Positions 36,760 through 48,868 are shown, counted from the first letter of the stretch. The stretch is 64,000 bases of DNA from Nageia nagi (GCA_050084985.1 JBITNC010000001.1:123752001-123816000), one strand, 5' to 3'. The notes: generated by a model not told the origin, from the letters alone. A program made the numbers and translations.

Positions 36760-39450
36760 TATACCAAAGGTGATTCAATGATGAAGCAAGAGAATTTGCA
36801 TAAAGAAACCATCTACAAATGTACAAGGTAATATAACCAAAGATACTAGAAAAAGTAATTTAAATAAAGAGAGCTTTGCATAGAGCTCTATTAGTTCAGT
36901 AAAGATAGTAAATCAGAGGGTTCATTCCAAACTAATGATTATTAGACCCTACCAAATCAACAAGTTCCTCCTCCAACTAAAGAAGAGATCATTATCTGAT
37001 TGAGTGATTATGAATTATTCAAAAAATTCATAGGTTTGAAGGATAATAAACATAGATTCATCAAGCTTCTCATTAATCTAATTATTGATGAAAAAGCTTA
37101 TGCAATGGATGCACTCAAAGATGAAGAAGTTATGAAGCAATGAATAATATGTCATTCTAATAGGTACAAAGAGTGTATACCTCCAAAGGACATGACTCTC
37201 ATACCCAATAATATGAATTTAGGATTATTTGTAAATAGATCAATACCCATGAAGAGTGTTCACCCCTTTATCCTTCCTAATCCCAGCATAGATGCTCACA
37301 TTAGTGGTGATGCTAACCCTAACACTGATACTGAGTCTTAGCTAGAATAAGTGATTCCAATTTCTCTAGTCATTTGTGTGTGAGATTTAGACCCAATAAA
37401 TCAACAATATATTATCAATCTAATCCATAATTTTAGTGAAAATATTACCTATCATATCACATTGAAATATTTTCTTCACTAGAAAGCTTAAGTTGATAAC
37501 CTAATCCTAGTCAACAATATCAAAGGAATAGTTACATAAGATAAGTAGAATAAATAGGATGAAAAAGTACTAGAATTTGATGAAGATATAGATAAGTCTA
37601 TTGTAGATGAATGCTATCAAGAAGAACCTACAATATATGAAGAGATCAACACAATTCTTACAAATGTTGATGCACCATATCTAGATTGGTAAGAGGAAGA
37701 TAACAAGATTAGGTCCAAATTTCTTCATTTAGTAGATGAGCTCAACATTACAAACATGAGTATTCTAGAGAAAATAGCATACTATAAATGGTTGCTCCAC
37801 ACGATTCAAAGTGATTACAAGAATAAAATAGGACTACTTCAATCTAAGAATAAGAAACCAATCCAATGTACTTTAAAAAATATATAAAAATATCAAAAAG
37901 AAGTTGATAAATTACTTGTTTAAGCTATGCAACCCATTCATGGATGGAATCAAGAATAAAATGACATAAAATGTGCTAAACTACTAAAGTGTAACTAGGA
38001 GCACATGATATTGATGTTGTATAATGATCAAGAATGGTTAGTTTTAACAAATTTACATAATATCATCCATAATAGAAATGATAAAATTGGAGATTTTAAA
38101 TTATTTAAGCCTAGAAAGCATTTACCAACATTTGAAGAAGGATAAAATGTAGAACAATCATTGGAAAATGCAAGGAAAAATATTTAGATAATTATATCAG
38201 TTCCAATTTCAGAACCAACGTTACAAATGATAGCTCTAGAGAGATTTGAGTGTTTAAAATAAAAAGTTTTGAAAATATCAAAATTTTAAGGTATATATTC
38301 TCAGTAACATGAAGATAATAACCACTTGCATATGTGAATTAGATCCACTATATTACATCTTAGTAAAATTTTGAAGTTTAGAAAGTTCAATAGTACTATT
38401 GATCCATGTCTTCATTTATGTATTTTCTCTATTGAAGTATCCTTAATCACAATGGATGAGGACTTGCATACAAATTTATTTATTTTGTCTCTAAAATGAT
38501 AAGCTATATAATGGTTTAGTAAGCTACCACATGCTAGCATTAACAACTTTGCACAATTGAAGACTATATTTTGTGATCATTATCAGATTCACATTGTAAA
38601 AAAGGTTACATTCATTGATTTTATGAAGCTAAAGAAAAGAGAAGGGAAATTGATTGAGTCATTTATCATATTTTGTATAAAAAAGGCTAATTAGGTTCAT
38701 GAAGAAGATAGTATGAAAATCCTAGCCTTTTTTGAGGCTCTTCATCCCAAATATATAGCACAATATTTTGACTATCATAAATTACTTCTTGATGATAATC
38801 TACAAGTATTATTGGAAAAATAAATGTTTAACATAAGATATGGACAATGGAAAATAGAACCAAAGAAAAAAAGAAATAACTCCCCTCCATAACCTTAACA
38901 TTGGTACAAAAAGGAACAACACAAAAAGTCACTTATCATAGCCAAAGTGGAATCAGTACAACAACAAGTAGTAGCAATAAATAAAATTATAAAAATTGAC
39001 AAAGATAAGAAATCAATCTACATATAATACCAAAAGTTTCCTTGATGGAAATTCACACCTATAGATGATGATATTGATGAAGTCACAAAGGATATGATCA
39101 AGATAAAATATCTACTTCCACCACCTAAGCCTGTATTTGAGCCATCCTTTGTAGCAAGAGTGTAAGTTAGATGAGTTCTACAAATATCACCAACAATGAA
39201 GACATGCAAAAAAGTACTATGTAATATTTATTTAAAAGATTTAGGAATTTATTGATCAAAATAAGGTATCTTTTTCAAAAACTAAAAATACTAAATTAGA
39301 TGATTAGCCAAAGAAACTATGAGTTACTCATCATGAGAAGAACAAAAATATGGGAATATTCAACAATCCATTCCCAAATTTTGTCAAAGCTAAATCATCA
39401 AATACAAGCATTAACATTGTAATTAACATTACCATGACTTAGTAAGAAGG
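36760..39450 (+). pseudogene. gypsy gag relic (solo gag region)
   Basis: The retrotransposon gag core is clear at 38380-38850: DPCLHLCIFSIEVSLITMDED, then HASINNFAQLKTIFCDHY, FIDFMKLKKREGKLIESF, then ALHPKYIAQYFDYHKLLLDD. Upstream (36960-38300) is an acidic, poorly conserved N-terminal part. Downstream (39030-39250) PIDDDIDEVTKDMI is followed by a Pro-rich segment and by TMKTCKKVLCNIYLKDLGIY. No protease, RT or LTR pair is found, so this is a truncated or gag-only element. Stops lie at Gln, Trp and Arg sites. Confidence 0.75.
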
Positions 39451-39536
39451 TACATATTATTGCTCTTATTCTTTTTATTTATATTTATTATTACATATGT
39501 AGTAGGATAGGTTTTATTATTTTATTTTTATGGTCA

Positions 39537-40301
39537 AACATCCTACAAAATGTTGCATTCATGATAGGATGCAACACTTATATCTATTACCTCAACCATA
39601 TAAGGGGCATATGCAAACCATTAACCAACAATCCCCCATATCCATTTGTAACCTAGCACTAATGTTGAGATTAGTGCATGCACTAGTCTTCCTTTACAAT
39701 CTCCACAAACCATTAGTACCTTGAGATTACCCATAGCACCTTAATAGTCAAATCCAATACCTAGAAATGTTTCTTATCCTTCTATTAAAAAAAGATCAAT
39801 TAGGTATCTATTAATATTTTCTTTCTCATATCCAACAAACACTTTTTCCAACTTATCACATTTTATTTTGGTCTAAAAATTTAGGGGAATTCAAACTGGT
39901 GATAAAGATGTAGTAGCTAGATCCTTTTCCTATCTATCTATCCAACACCCATGTTTGGTTCCTTGAAGCATTTTTAGCATAGTCAAAATGTTTTTGATAC
40001 TTATCAACCATTACAATGCATTAAACATAATATCACTTTAAAATTTAATCATAAGTTCATTTTTGGAATTTAGGTTCATTTTTTCCTTATAGTTCACATC
40101 CACACAATCATAAGAAGACCTAAGTTTCCTATAGCCAAAATATAAAATTATGACCCTATCTGTAGCCATGATTTGTTAAAACAAAACTAGAACCTGTAAT
40201 TCCTTAAAAACATCAATGCCTACATTGGGTTCCTTCTAGTTGTTTTTTATATAATTAAGTCCCTTAGAATAATCATTGGTCCATTCAATTAATGAATTGT
40301 C
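39537..40301 (-). pseudogene. unrecognised single-frame gene relic, about 254 codons
   Basis: ATG at 40301 (MDNSLIEWTNDYSKG) opens one continuous frame to a TGA at about 39537 with no frameshift. The interruptions are TAA/TAG at Gln-like sites and one TGA. Segments include NVGIDVFKELQVLVLF, KLEKVFVGYEKENINRYL, KVLMVCGDCKGRLVHAL and a Trp-rich stretch near 39640. The even spread of hydrophobic and charged residues argues for former coding. No motif is recognised. It lies 3' of another minus-strand relic (40505-41110), and may be a later exon of the same gene or a neighbour. Confidence 0.5.
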
Positions 40302-40504
40302 CATAATAACATATAAATAAATATTTTCCTTACATAAGTTTCATATTTGATAACTTAAAATAAACCAATATCTTAAAACCAAATTCACAAAGCCATTCAT
40401 TCCATATTTAAGCATAAATAACAAAATATATCAAATATATATTAATAAAAAAGGGTAATACAATATCTTTCCAACCAATACATATATAATACCAAGCTAG
40501 TACA

Positions 40505-41110
40505 TCAATTTCTAATGCTCACACTACTTGTGGTACTACAATGGCTCCTAGCACTCCTAGAGCTCTTAGAAACAGAGGCATTCATAATCAACGTAGGCCT
40601 CTTTATCCCAATTTATTCCTCCAAATCTATGAGCTATGTCTAAAGATATGATTTTTTATTTGTTAGGTCCTTTATCTTTTTATCATGTTCTAATACCTGA
40701 TCCATCATACCAATAAAATTATTCTCATTGGAATCATCATGCATCTTCTATGGGATTTCTACAATTTGATCCAAGGATTCCAACCTCACATTCAACCCAT
40801 CAATTTCACTGTACTTAGTATCCATTTCCTCCTTAAGAGTTTATAATACCTCCATAGCCTTTTTTCTAACCACCTTCTCTAAATCTAGATCCAATTTTGT
40901 TTGATCTACAAAGTTAAAATAATGAACAAATGTTAGTCATATATTATTATTTTTTGTAAGTACTAAATTACAAGTACAAAGCATAGTGCACTTACTCAAT
41001 TTATTCTCAAGCCATTGTTAAGTCTTCACAATAGGTATGGGTAAGTGCAAGAAGATGGATCCATAAAATGGACAAAAAGTGGTTGTTTCCTTGAGTTTTA
41101 GGTTTGTTCA
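40505..41110 (-). pseudogene. two-exon coiled-coil gene relic
   Basis: Exon A (about 41110-40996) reads TTTFCPFYGSIFLHLPIPIV then a stop at a Gln site and QWLENKL. It ends at donor TTGA|gtaagtg. A 90-base intron ends in tttgtag. Exon B (40905-40505) joins in phase 1 and runs 133 codons to a stop without frameshift: LDLDLEKVVRKKAMEVL, EIDGLNVRLESLDQIV and a second heptad-rich helix, then a Ser-rich tail (SKSSRSARSHCSTTSS). Long charged helices predict a coiled coil. Family unknown. The 5' exons are not identified. Confidence 0.6.
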
Positions 41111-41625
41111 TAATTGATCTCAACTTTGAATCCCTTAGAGATATAATCTTGAAAACTATAACTATGGTGAAAACGTAGTGCTTAAAGTGTCATTTTCAAA
41201 TATGTAATTTATTCCAATACCAATTGATAGAAATTGATTTGTGATAGGCACTTCTAAAAGCTATTATTTAAAATATCCCATTTTATGAGCATACCATGGT
41301 CTTTTATGGCAAGCATATTTTGACGTAAAATATAATGTTTATTTAAACCCTTTTGGAACAAGATACCTAACACATTAAATATTGTGCATGATATTATTTA
41401 CATAATTTTTTCATGAATTTTTTTATTAATTTTTTATTGGACCTAATTATTATTTCAAAAGTTACCAATCTATGACACATAATTTGACATAAACTTATCC
41501 TTTTTTCAATTTAATAGAGAATTGTTTGTATATTATTAACATATTTTTTTTTTATTTTCCCAAAAAAAGTTATTAAAAAAGTAATAGAACCTAATTTTTT
41601 GATTTTAAGGACCTATTTCATTGAA
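41111..41625. other. AT-rich spacer
   Basis: No gene seen. It ends in T-rich and A-rich runs just before copy 2 of the two-copy element. Confidence 0.4.
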
Positions 41626-41811
41626 AATTACTTTATAAATAGGAAATATAATCAAATTATCCAAAAAATTACATATTTTTAATCTCAAATATTTTATTTG
41701 AAATGGGTTTTAATTTCATGAAAAAAATCCTCAAAACACTAGATCAAACATCTATCAAAAGTGTGTATTTGTCCATGCCATTACCATGAACAAGAAGGTG
41801 CATGTCCAAGG

Positions 41812-42087
41812 CTAACACTTGGCCCACCAAGCCTTTTCTAATCCTAAGGTTGAACCTAAATTCAAATAACAAAATTTCATTAATTTTTTATGTTCAAAAT
41901 AATGAAATTTCATTACAAATAAAATTTTATTCCTTTTGTACTTGTTGCTAACAATAGTACTTTGGATAGTATCATGTATGAACTCTACATCATTCTTTCC
42001 ATACTCTACATCATCAATAGATTTAATAGCTATGTTCTTGAATTTTTCTAATGTAAAGTTCTTAAGGATAAGGTATTTGGAATCCAT
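41812..42087 (-). pseudogene. divergent ORF of the two-copy element, copy 2
   Basis: 91 uninterrupted codons from ATG 42087: MDSKYLILKNFTLEKFKNIA, then VEYGKNDVEFIHDTI, YKRNKILFVMKFH and a C-terminal segment ending GLEKAWWAKC. Better preserved than copy 1 (19127). The shared ATG and the in-frame 12-base indel between copies support real coding. No known motif. Confidence 0.55.
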
Positions 42088-42329
42088 CTTTTAAACTCTT
42101 ATCAAAGGTGGTAACTATTGCAATATTTTTGAATGTAAAATATGAATATTTGATGATGAAAGAAAGTGTTTTCAGAAGAAATAAATTATCATTTTTAGAA
42201 GAAATTCTTAAGCAATCACATGGGTTTAAAACATAATAATACAAAGAGAGCAAGAAGGAATTTGAAACCTAAATAAATTCAATTGAATAAAGAGAAAGAG
42301 GAGAAAAGATAAAGGGATAGATATGTAAA

Positions 42330-45225
42330 GATTAAAGCATCAAGCTTAATTGTAATTGAGGAGGAAAAAAATGAGGAGAACGTAATTGATGAAATGAAAA
42401 TGTTTGATGCAATTATGGAACATGTAAATATTATATAAATTTCAAATCCTTGAAGTACCTCTTCAAATCCAATATTGAATGAAGCTTCAAATCCAACCAT
42501 TGTTTGAAATCCACTAGTGAATGAAGCTTCAATTCTGATAACTATGGATACGAATCTAGTTATGTCTTTAGATCCTCCTTTGAATGACATACAAAATGTG
42601 AATATTGAATAAAATTTAGATATTCCTTTCAACCATTCTTTTGATAATGTATATGATATTTATTCTAATAATGAAGAAAATGAAATAGTAAATGATATAT
42701 AAAATCCAAGTTTTAATAATTCTTTTGATAATGTTATTTTTCAAATTAAAAGTAATAGATTAGATAATGTCCCTGGTAAGAAATCTTAGAGACAAATAAG
42801 AAGATATGCAAGTATGGTATATGATCAATTTTTCTCTAAGAAAACATTAGGTTCTCAATTTCAACTCCTATTTCAATTGATGAAAATGGTGAAACGAAGA
42901 AAGCTAGTGAGAACTTTAGGCATTTTTCTTAATAAATATGAACCCCTTAAACATGTTATATCCACTGTTGTGGTGCCATTGACTCTATAGAAAAGAAGAG
43001 TTGATCTAAATATTAGAATGCAGTACATCAAGATATAACAACAACATTAGTTACTAAAATAACTTCAAGTAAAAAAATCATAAGTAAGGTTAGTGGATTT
43101 CTAAATATTAGTGGAATACTCCCACGTTTTGACATGAAATTGAATAATGAAAATAAATCTTTAATTCAAAGTTTTTGGAATGATAATACTACAGTTTCAT
43201 CTAATACTAGAGATATTTTAAAACTAAAATTAGGATAAAAAAAATCATGATTCTTATGCTAAACACCTATTACATATGACTCAAACTAAACTTTATATAA
43301 CTTTTTTAGGTAAACCATTGTTACCATTTAATATTAGTCAAAGATAATTTGCAAAATCAAAACCTTGGTATCTGAAAATTAACAAGCAAAGAGTATCATG
43401 TTTTTGTAAGACTCATATGCAAGTTAGATATTATTATGATATTTTTTGACATATTCATTGTACTTTGTATACTAATTATTTGATGTAGGAATGTGGTATT
43501 ACTAATATGCCTTCTAAAAATATCAATGAATTTATAGAAAGGTTGTTTTGTGAAAAACCTAATGACAAATTATTTTGTTTGAAGGCATGCATTTGTGGAG
43601 AATGTATTGGATGGAATAACTATTCATTGTTAGGAGGATGTATGAATGAAACAAGTGAAAATGAATTTGGACAACAATTACTAGTGTTAAAAAATTCAAG
43701 AATATTGAGTATGCTTTAAAGGATGGAAAAATTAGAAAGCATGTTAATTTGGTAATTGAAAACATTAGTATGCATACATTTATGGATGATTTTAAGAGTA
43801 TTATACTACCCAAGTATGTGCAACACTCCCAACATCCTTTATGGGTTAATAGTCAACTTTGCTTATGTAGTAACACATTTTTCAATTGGAACTATATTAT
43901 TAGTGGTTGAATTTGTAGAAAACCATACTCTTGAACCACAAGAAGAAATTCAATCTCAATATTATAATTTGTTGCAAGTTTCTATTTTTGTTTATACTTT
44001 TTATAGACATGCAATTGATAGTACAAAAGATAATAGAAATTTTTTAAGGGAGTACCATTTCTACATGAGTGATAACTGATTACATTCATATGAGTTTATT
44101 CAATATTATTTCAAGGTATTTTACAACAATTTTAAGGAAATAAATTCAAATATCACAATATTTAATTTGTTCAAATGATTATATAGGATAGTTTAAAAAT
44201 GCATGTATGTTTTAGTGGCTAAGTAGGATTCACAAACAAAATAATATCCAACATGACATGGTAAAGGAGAACATGATGGAGTTGATGCATGCATTAAAAG
44301 AGATCTTGTTAAAGAGAAACTAATATTTGAAGAGGTAGCCAAATTTAGAGATGGACATGCAATTATGGATTGGTGTAATACAAAATTATATATAAGATCA
44401 AGTGAGAGTTCTATAATTCAATGATTTCTTTGGTTAGTTGATGAAGAGAATATTCTAAGGTGTTATGATTGTGAGATGATTAGTTGATCAGCAAAGTGGA
44501 ATTCACTTAGGAGTTCAAATGCAAGCACATAGACTATATGAATAAAAGATCTTTCATGTTTTTGTCAATTTTGTATTGTAGATGATCGAAAAGCATCTAC
44601 AAATAAATAATGGGTTGAGAAATTGAAACACATATATTTTATACCTATGTAATAAAATAATCAATAGGAAACATGAATTGAAGATGAGAATCAAGTTTTT
44701 GAATTAGATGACTATGATCATGTTTCAAATCTTGTACAAAAAAGTAATTTAATTTGTTATATTTATATAAATGCATAATTATGTATATATGTTAGTTTTA
44801 TATTCTATACTTTATTCATATAAATTTTGGCTATAGGACATGTGTATGTTGTTGTGGCACCTAAGGGAAATGAAGATAGAACAAAGTATTGGTTAACTTG
44901 ATTTGTTGAAATAAAACATAAGTAAACTCATACTCAAGTTTATGATGATGGTTTTGAGTATCCGATAGATTCTATGGTGGTTGTTTGCATATGGCTATGA
45001 ATATATATCAAAAGAAATAATGGTTGTTCCACATACAAAGATTATGAAATACATAAGAAGATTATACACTACTCACATTTGGTACTAGAAACAAATGTAA
45101 AATTGATAGATTTAAAGGGATACCTCATAACAAAGTGTTGTGGAGTATTTTGATGGAGAAATATGAAATAATTATGGATGGACTACAAAAAAGAGAGGAT
45201 GTAGATGGTACAACAGAATAAAAAA
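42330..45225 (+). pseudogene. putative transposase-like gene of the two-copy element, copy 2
   Basis: Homologous throughout to 19374-22422: NEAS-containing N-terminus, Cys/His cluster near 43400 (CFCKTHMQVRYYY), ECGITNMPSKNINEF, a Cys-rich segment at 43560-43650 (CLKACICGECIGW), a well-kept middle at 43756-44079 (YNLLQVSIFVYTFYRHAIDS), then GKGEHDG at 44260-44280. About two dozen bases coding the WSFFEA part are deleted just before that, so the candidate catalytic glutamate is gone. Frameshifts near 43690 and Gln/Trp stops. Transposase assignment is inference. Confidence 0.5.
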
Positions 45226-45256
45226 TATAAGGTAGTTTATAACTTAATATTCTTAT

Positions 45257-45362
45257 TCATAAATCCCTAATTCCTAATTCCTAATATCTAATCCCTTATC
45301 ACTAATCCATAATCCATAATTTATAAAATTACCTAATCTCTAATCCTGAATCCCTAACCCCT
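45257..45362 (+). repeat. (CCCTAAT)n telomere-like tract, copy 2
   Basis: About 15 decayed 7-base units (ccctaattcctaattcctaa, then variants) ending in ccctaacccc. Longer than in copy 1. Confidence 0.65.
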
Positions 45363-45448
45363 TCCTCTTCCTCTTCTCCCTCCCCTTATTCTCCTCCCCT
45401 TCTCCACTTATCCCCTTATCCTATTCCCAGCCCATCCCCTTCCCCTTA

Positions 45449-45520
45449 GCTATCTTATGTCAGTTGGTAGAGCATGTGGCTTTTAATTGTGTTGTCATGG
45501 GTTTGATTCACATAGACAAC
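45449..45520 (+). tRNA. tRNA-Lys(UUU)-like pseudogene, copy 2
   Basis: 72 bases, same layout as 22594-22665. The D-arm region (tgtcagttggtagagc) is closer to a real tRNA than copy 1. The T arm has one change (gtttgattcacat). The anticodon loop is again cttttaa, but the anticodon stem is tgtgg/ttgtg, which pairs only through five G-U wobbles. Acceptor pairs 5 of 7. Confidence 0.6.
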
Positions 45521-45530
45521 ATACCTTTTA

Positions 45531-46439
45531 GGCTAGTGTAGGAAAGATGAAAGTAGGCTAGTGTAGTAGGAAGAACCTATTATGTCCTCTATCTCCACTC
45601 CAAAATATGCATGAGAATGGAATTTAAATTTGCCTTATCCCTTAGGATGATACTTTTTGAACTTAGATCATTCTCCCAACATGTGTAGAAGTGCATCATT
45701 CATTTCAAACATATCAATATACCTTAAAACTATCCAATATAACATGGAGTAGTTAGAATAATGTTCTATCTACTCAACATATATTTTGATAGTAAGGTTA
45801 GTGCTAACCTCATAATGGATGCATGTCTTGGTATTGCTTTTAGCATTTTTTTAATATTTCAAGGATTAATTCCACCATGTTCACTATTTGATCATTTGAC
45901 TTTGATCTTGATTTTTCATCATTGTTATAAAAACTAATTTATTCTTTCTATTATTTGATCTAACTCCTCTTTTTCCTTCATTTTATTCAAATATTTTAGT
46001 AGGTAACTCTTGAATTCCTTGATTATATTCACTTGACCCTTTTGCATCATATTGATTACATATACTATGGGATTAATGGTGCATAACATTGCATGGCTTT
46101 ATGGTTTTTGTTGACTTTGGCATAAGTTGTTATTTTTTTTCTATCCTCATCACTCTCTATTTCAAATTCTAAGGTATCAATATTGTATAAAATATCATTT
46201 GTACTATCATGATATAAATGAGATTGTTCCTAACAACATTTTGAGCAAGTACGGTAGCATGAATACTCATCTAAATCTAAGTGTGAATGCTAATGATGGT
46301 GTGAGTCTTAGTGTTGGCATAAACACTAGGGTTTCTTTGAAGTACTAGTCCTACATAAATTTTTAATTTCCTCTTTAACCACATTATGATTAAATTTATA
46401 TATTCCTATACATGTTTCCTTATACAACTGCATGGTATC
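45531..46439. other. no supported gene
   Basis: Contains a short direct repeat (aggctagtgtag at 45531 and 45557). The rest may be decayed pol of the gypsy fragment to its right, but no domain can be read. Confidence 0.4.
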
Positions 46440-47770
46440 ATCCTCTTCATCCTCATCTTAATATTTTTTTATCATTGTATTTATAAGGAATGATATTATT
46501 TCTAATGCTTCCAACCATATTTGTATTTTCTTTTATAGCTCTAATAACATACTCCTTTCCTTCATGGTTAAATTTAAATACTATATGTAAAGTATATGGT
46601 ACATGCCTCATAGGATGTATCCATGGTCTCCCAAGAAGGATGTCATATGGAAACTTCTTTTCAAGAACATATTTCATTACCTCCATAGTCTTTAGTCCCA
46701 ACTAAATAGGAATGATAATATGGAAAATGCATGATCTTATATCATCATCAAAACCTGTAATCTTGTATTTTTGCCTTCATAATCTACACATTAATTTATC
46801 TCTAATAATTTTTAAAAATTCAAGAGAAAAAATATTCTTATTGTCAACTATCAATGCAATTTTGGTTACCTTTCCCATGATCTTGACATGAAATGCATAG
46901 GTAGATATTTGTGATGATGTATTGACTAGGAATCTCATCTTTGGTTAATGATATAGCATGTTTAAAATAATCAACCATTCCTACCAATGTACTTCTCAAA
47001 ATATTAGTATCAACATCTATGCATATATGAAGTTCAAACAAAGCCAATCTATGTTCTTCAGATGTTTCAAATAATTCATCCAAACTAATCTTAGCATTAG
47101 TATTTTTTAAAATTTGAATGATATTATTCATGCATTCATATTTTTTATTTTCTATAAAAGAAGGTGTAGAAAGTACCTCTTTTTTAGCAGAAATGGGATT
47201 AGGAATACCATTTTTTCTCTTTTCACAACATTGCATGTCTTCTATTATTCTTGTTATAACTTTGATTCTAATTTTCTATTTGATTCATAATCAAATATAA
47301 TTATCTCACCATTTTTATCATAATAAATCATGTTTGAATTAGGAAGCTCTTGGTATTTTATTTTTATCATTTCATACTCATATGATATTGTTCCCTTGTC
47401 CATAAGTTGATGTAATATCTTTCTCATAGCATAACAACCTATTGTGTTGTATCCCTTGACTTTATAATATCTGCAAAATAAATTCTCCTTGTACCAATAT
47501 GTTTTGTCATCATTATAGCCATATTATTTCCTTGGACTCTATTTATTATACCTTTCTTAATACAATCTTCTAACATTCAATTAGGAGATATAGGAAGTGG
47601 ATATTTATCTTTGGCACTTTTCCTATCTTGTGACCTATCTTGAGTTTTAGGTTCAACAATAATAAACACAATATCACATTACTTATGATAAGGTTTAATA
47701 CCATTATATTTGTTTAAACATGATACATATTTGAGTTGATAAAATTTTAACATATATCCTTCTTTTCCAA
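46440..47770 (-). pseudogene. gypsy gag knuckle and protease relic (Tat/Athila-like)
   Basis: Reading leftwards: about 47490-47350 a decayed knuckle (FCRYYKVKGYNTIGC, then LHQLMDKGTI), with some Cys/His changed to Tyr. 47236-46844 gives the linker to protease (LVGMVDYFKHAISLT), and 46701-46453 the protease flap region (FPYDILLGRPWIHPMR, then FKFNHEGKEYVIRA). Similar in type to the plus-strand element at 49774 but on the other strand and truncated at its 3' end. The D-S-G active site at about 46830 is not readable. Confidence 0.75.
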
Positions 47771-48761
47771 TATGTAGACACCTAAAAATGACCCCTCTTT
47801 CAATAAATGAAAGATGAGAATAAAAAGTTTAGGCAAACAATAAAGTTTACCAAAATATTCTAGTCATTGGTGATCCAATAAATCATCAGTGATCATATCC
47901 AATTTTTGGCAACCGATGGGTAATTGCTAGCAATCTTGAAAATAGAAAACATAGAAAAAAATAGAAAAATTAGGTGGCCAAGGAAATAAGCTAATAGATC
48001 AAGGATGATTCTATATTTTTCTTACAAAAATATAATTTGTGACATGGTTAGATGATATTTTTCATCTAGTCCTACCTTCCAAAATAGCAACTAATACTAC
48101 CTTGGAAAATCTATAAATAAGACCTCTCCCATAGAGAAAGAGGTGTGAGAAGATGAAATGTAATCTTATGCTATTGAATTATATCTAGATTGCTAAGTAC
48201 ATTTTAGTTTCTATTTTTTATGTATATGCATATTTATTTCATGTTTTTATTATAATATTAGAGCATGAGCAAGTATGTTTTGATGGGTTGTTGGTTTATG
48301 TATGTGTAGGATTCTAAGACTAGCAATTGATTAAAGCAAGGAGAAGCTAAGAAGTTAGCAAGAAAAAAGTAATCAAAATTATTATTATTACAATTTCAAT
48401 TAAGTGATATCTAAAGTTTGAAGATATAAACAAACAAAGGCCTCCATGAAGCCTATATTACACATGTACTGAAGCCCTCCATTGCAAGGCAACTTGTAAT
48501 CAAAATTAATGTTTATTTAGAGATCAATAAAGAGTTTCTATTGGTTGTGATATCTTTTATTTTTGCATAAACATTATTGCACTAGAAGGAGGGCCCTCAC
48601 ATACAAGCTACACCAAAAATGAGGTGTAAAGGGTATTTCTTGTTACTTATATTTCATTTTTTGTCTTCTATTATGTGGAATCATTACTAAATATTGTACT
48701 ATTTTCTATTTGTTATTCTTTATTTTCTATTTGTGTGATTGCTAATGATCTTCATTGGGTT

Positions 48762-48868
48762 CCAATGATTTAAATTGTAATGCTAGTGAATTATCTTAAA
48801 CACTAATGATTTGAATTGAAATGCTAGCGATTATTCTTAAACACTAATGATTTATACTAGATCACTAG
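48762..48868. repeat. 41-bp tandem repeat, about 2.5 copies
   Basis: Units with aatgatttgaattgaaatgct followed by attatcttaaa start near 48764 and 48803, then a partial unit near 48844. Confidence 0.6.

Larger units (their letters stand above)
41626..45530 (+). mobile_element. two-copy element, copy 2, with tRNA-Lys-like 3' end
   Basis: Same order, orientation and boundaries as 18622-22680, about 23 kb away. Alignable through the divergent ORF, the transposase-like gene, the CCCTAAT tract, the polypyrimidine tract and the tRNA-like module. Similarity stops about 10-15 bases beyond the tRNA-like module. Outside the copies no similarity is seen. Differences include indels of a few codons and the loss of a motif at about 44253. 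Confidence 0.65.

Noticed and set aside
42279-42632. Minus-strand open frame of 117 codons
   Set aside because: It is the antisense shadow of the NEAS-rich start of the transposase-like gene; the same shadow exists at 19529-19714.
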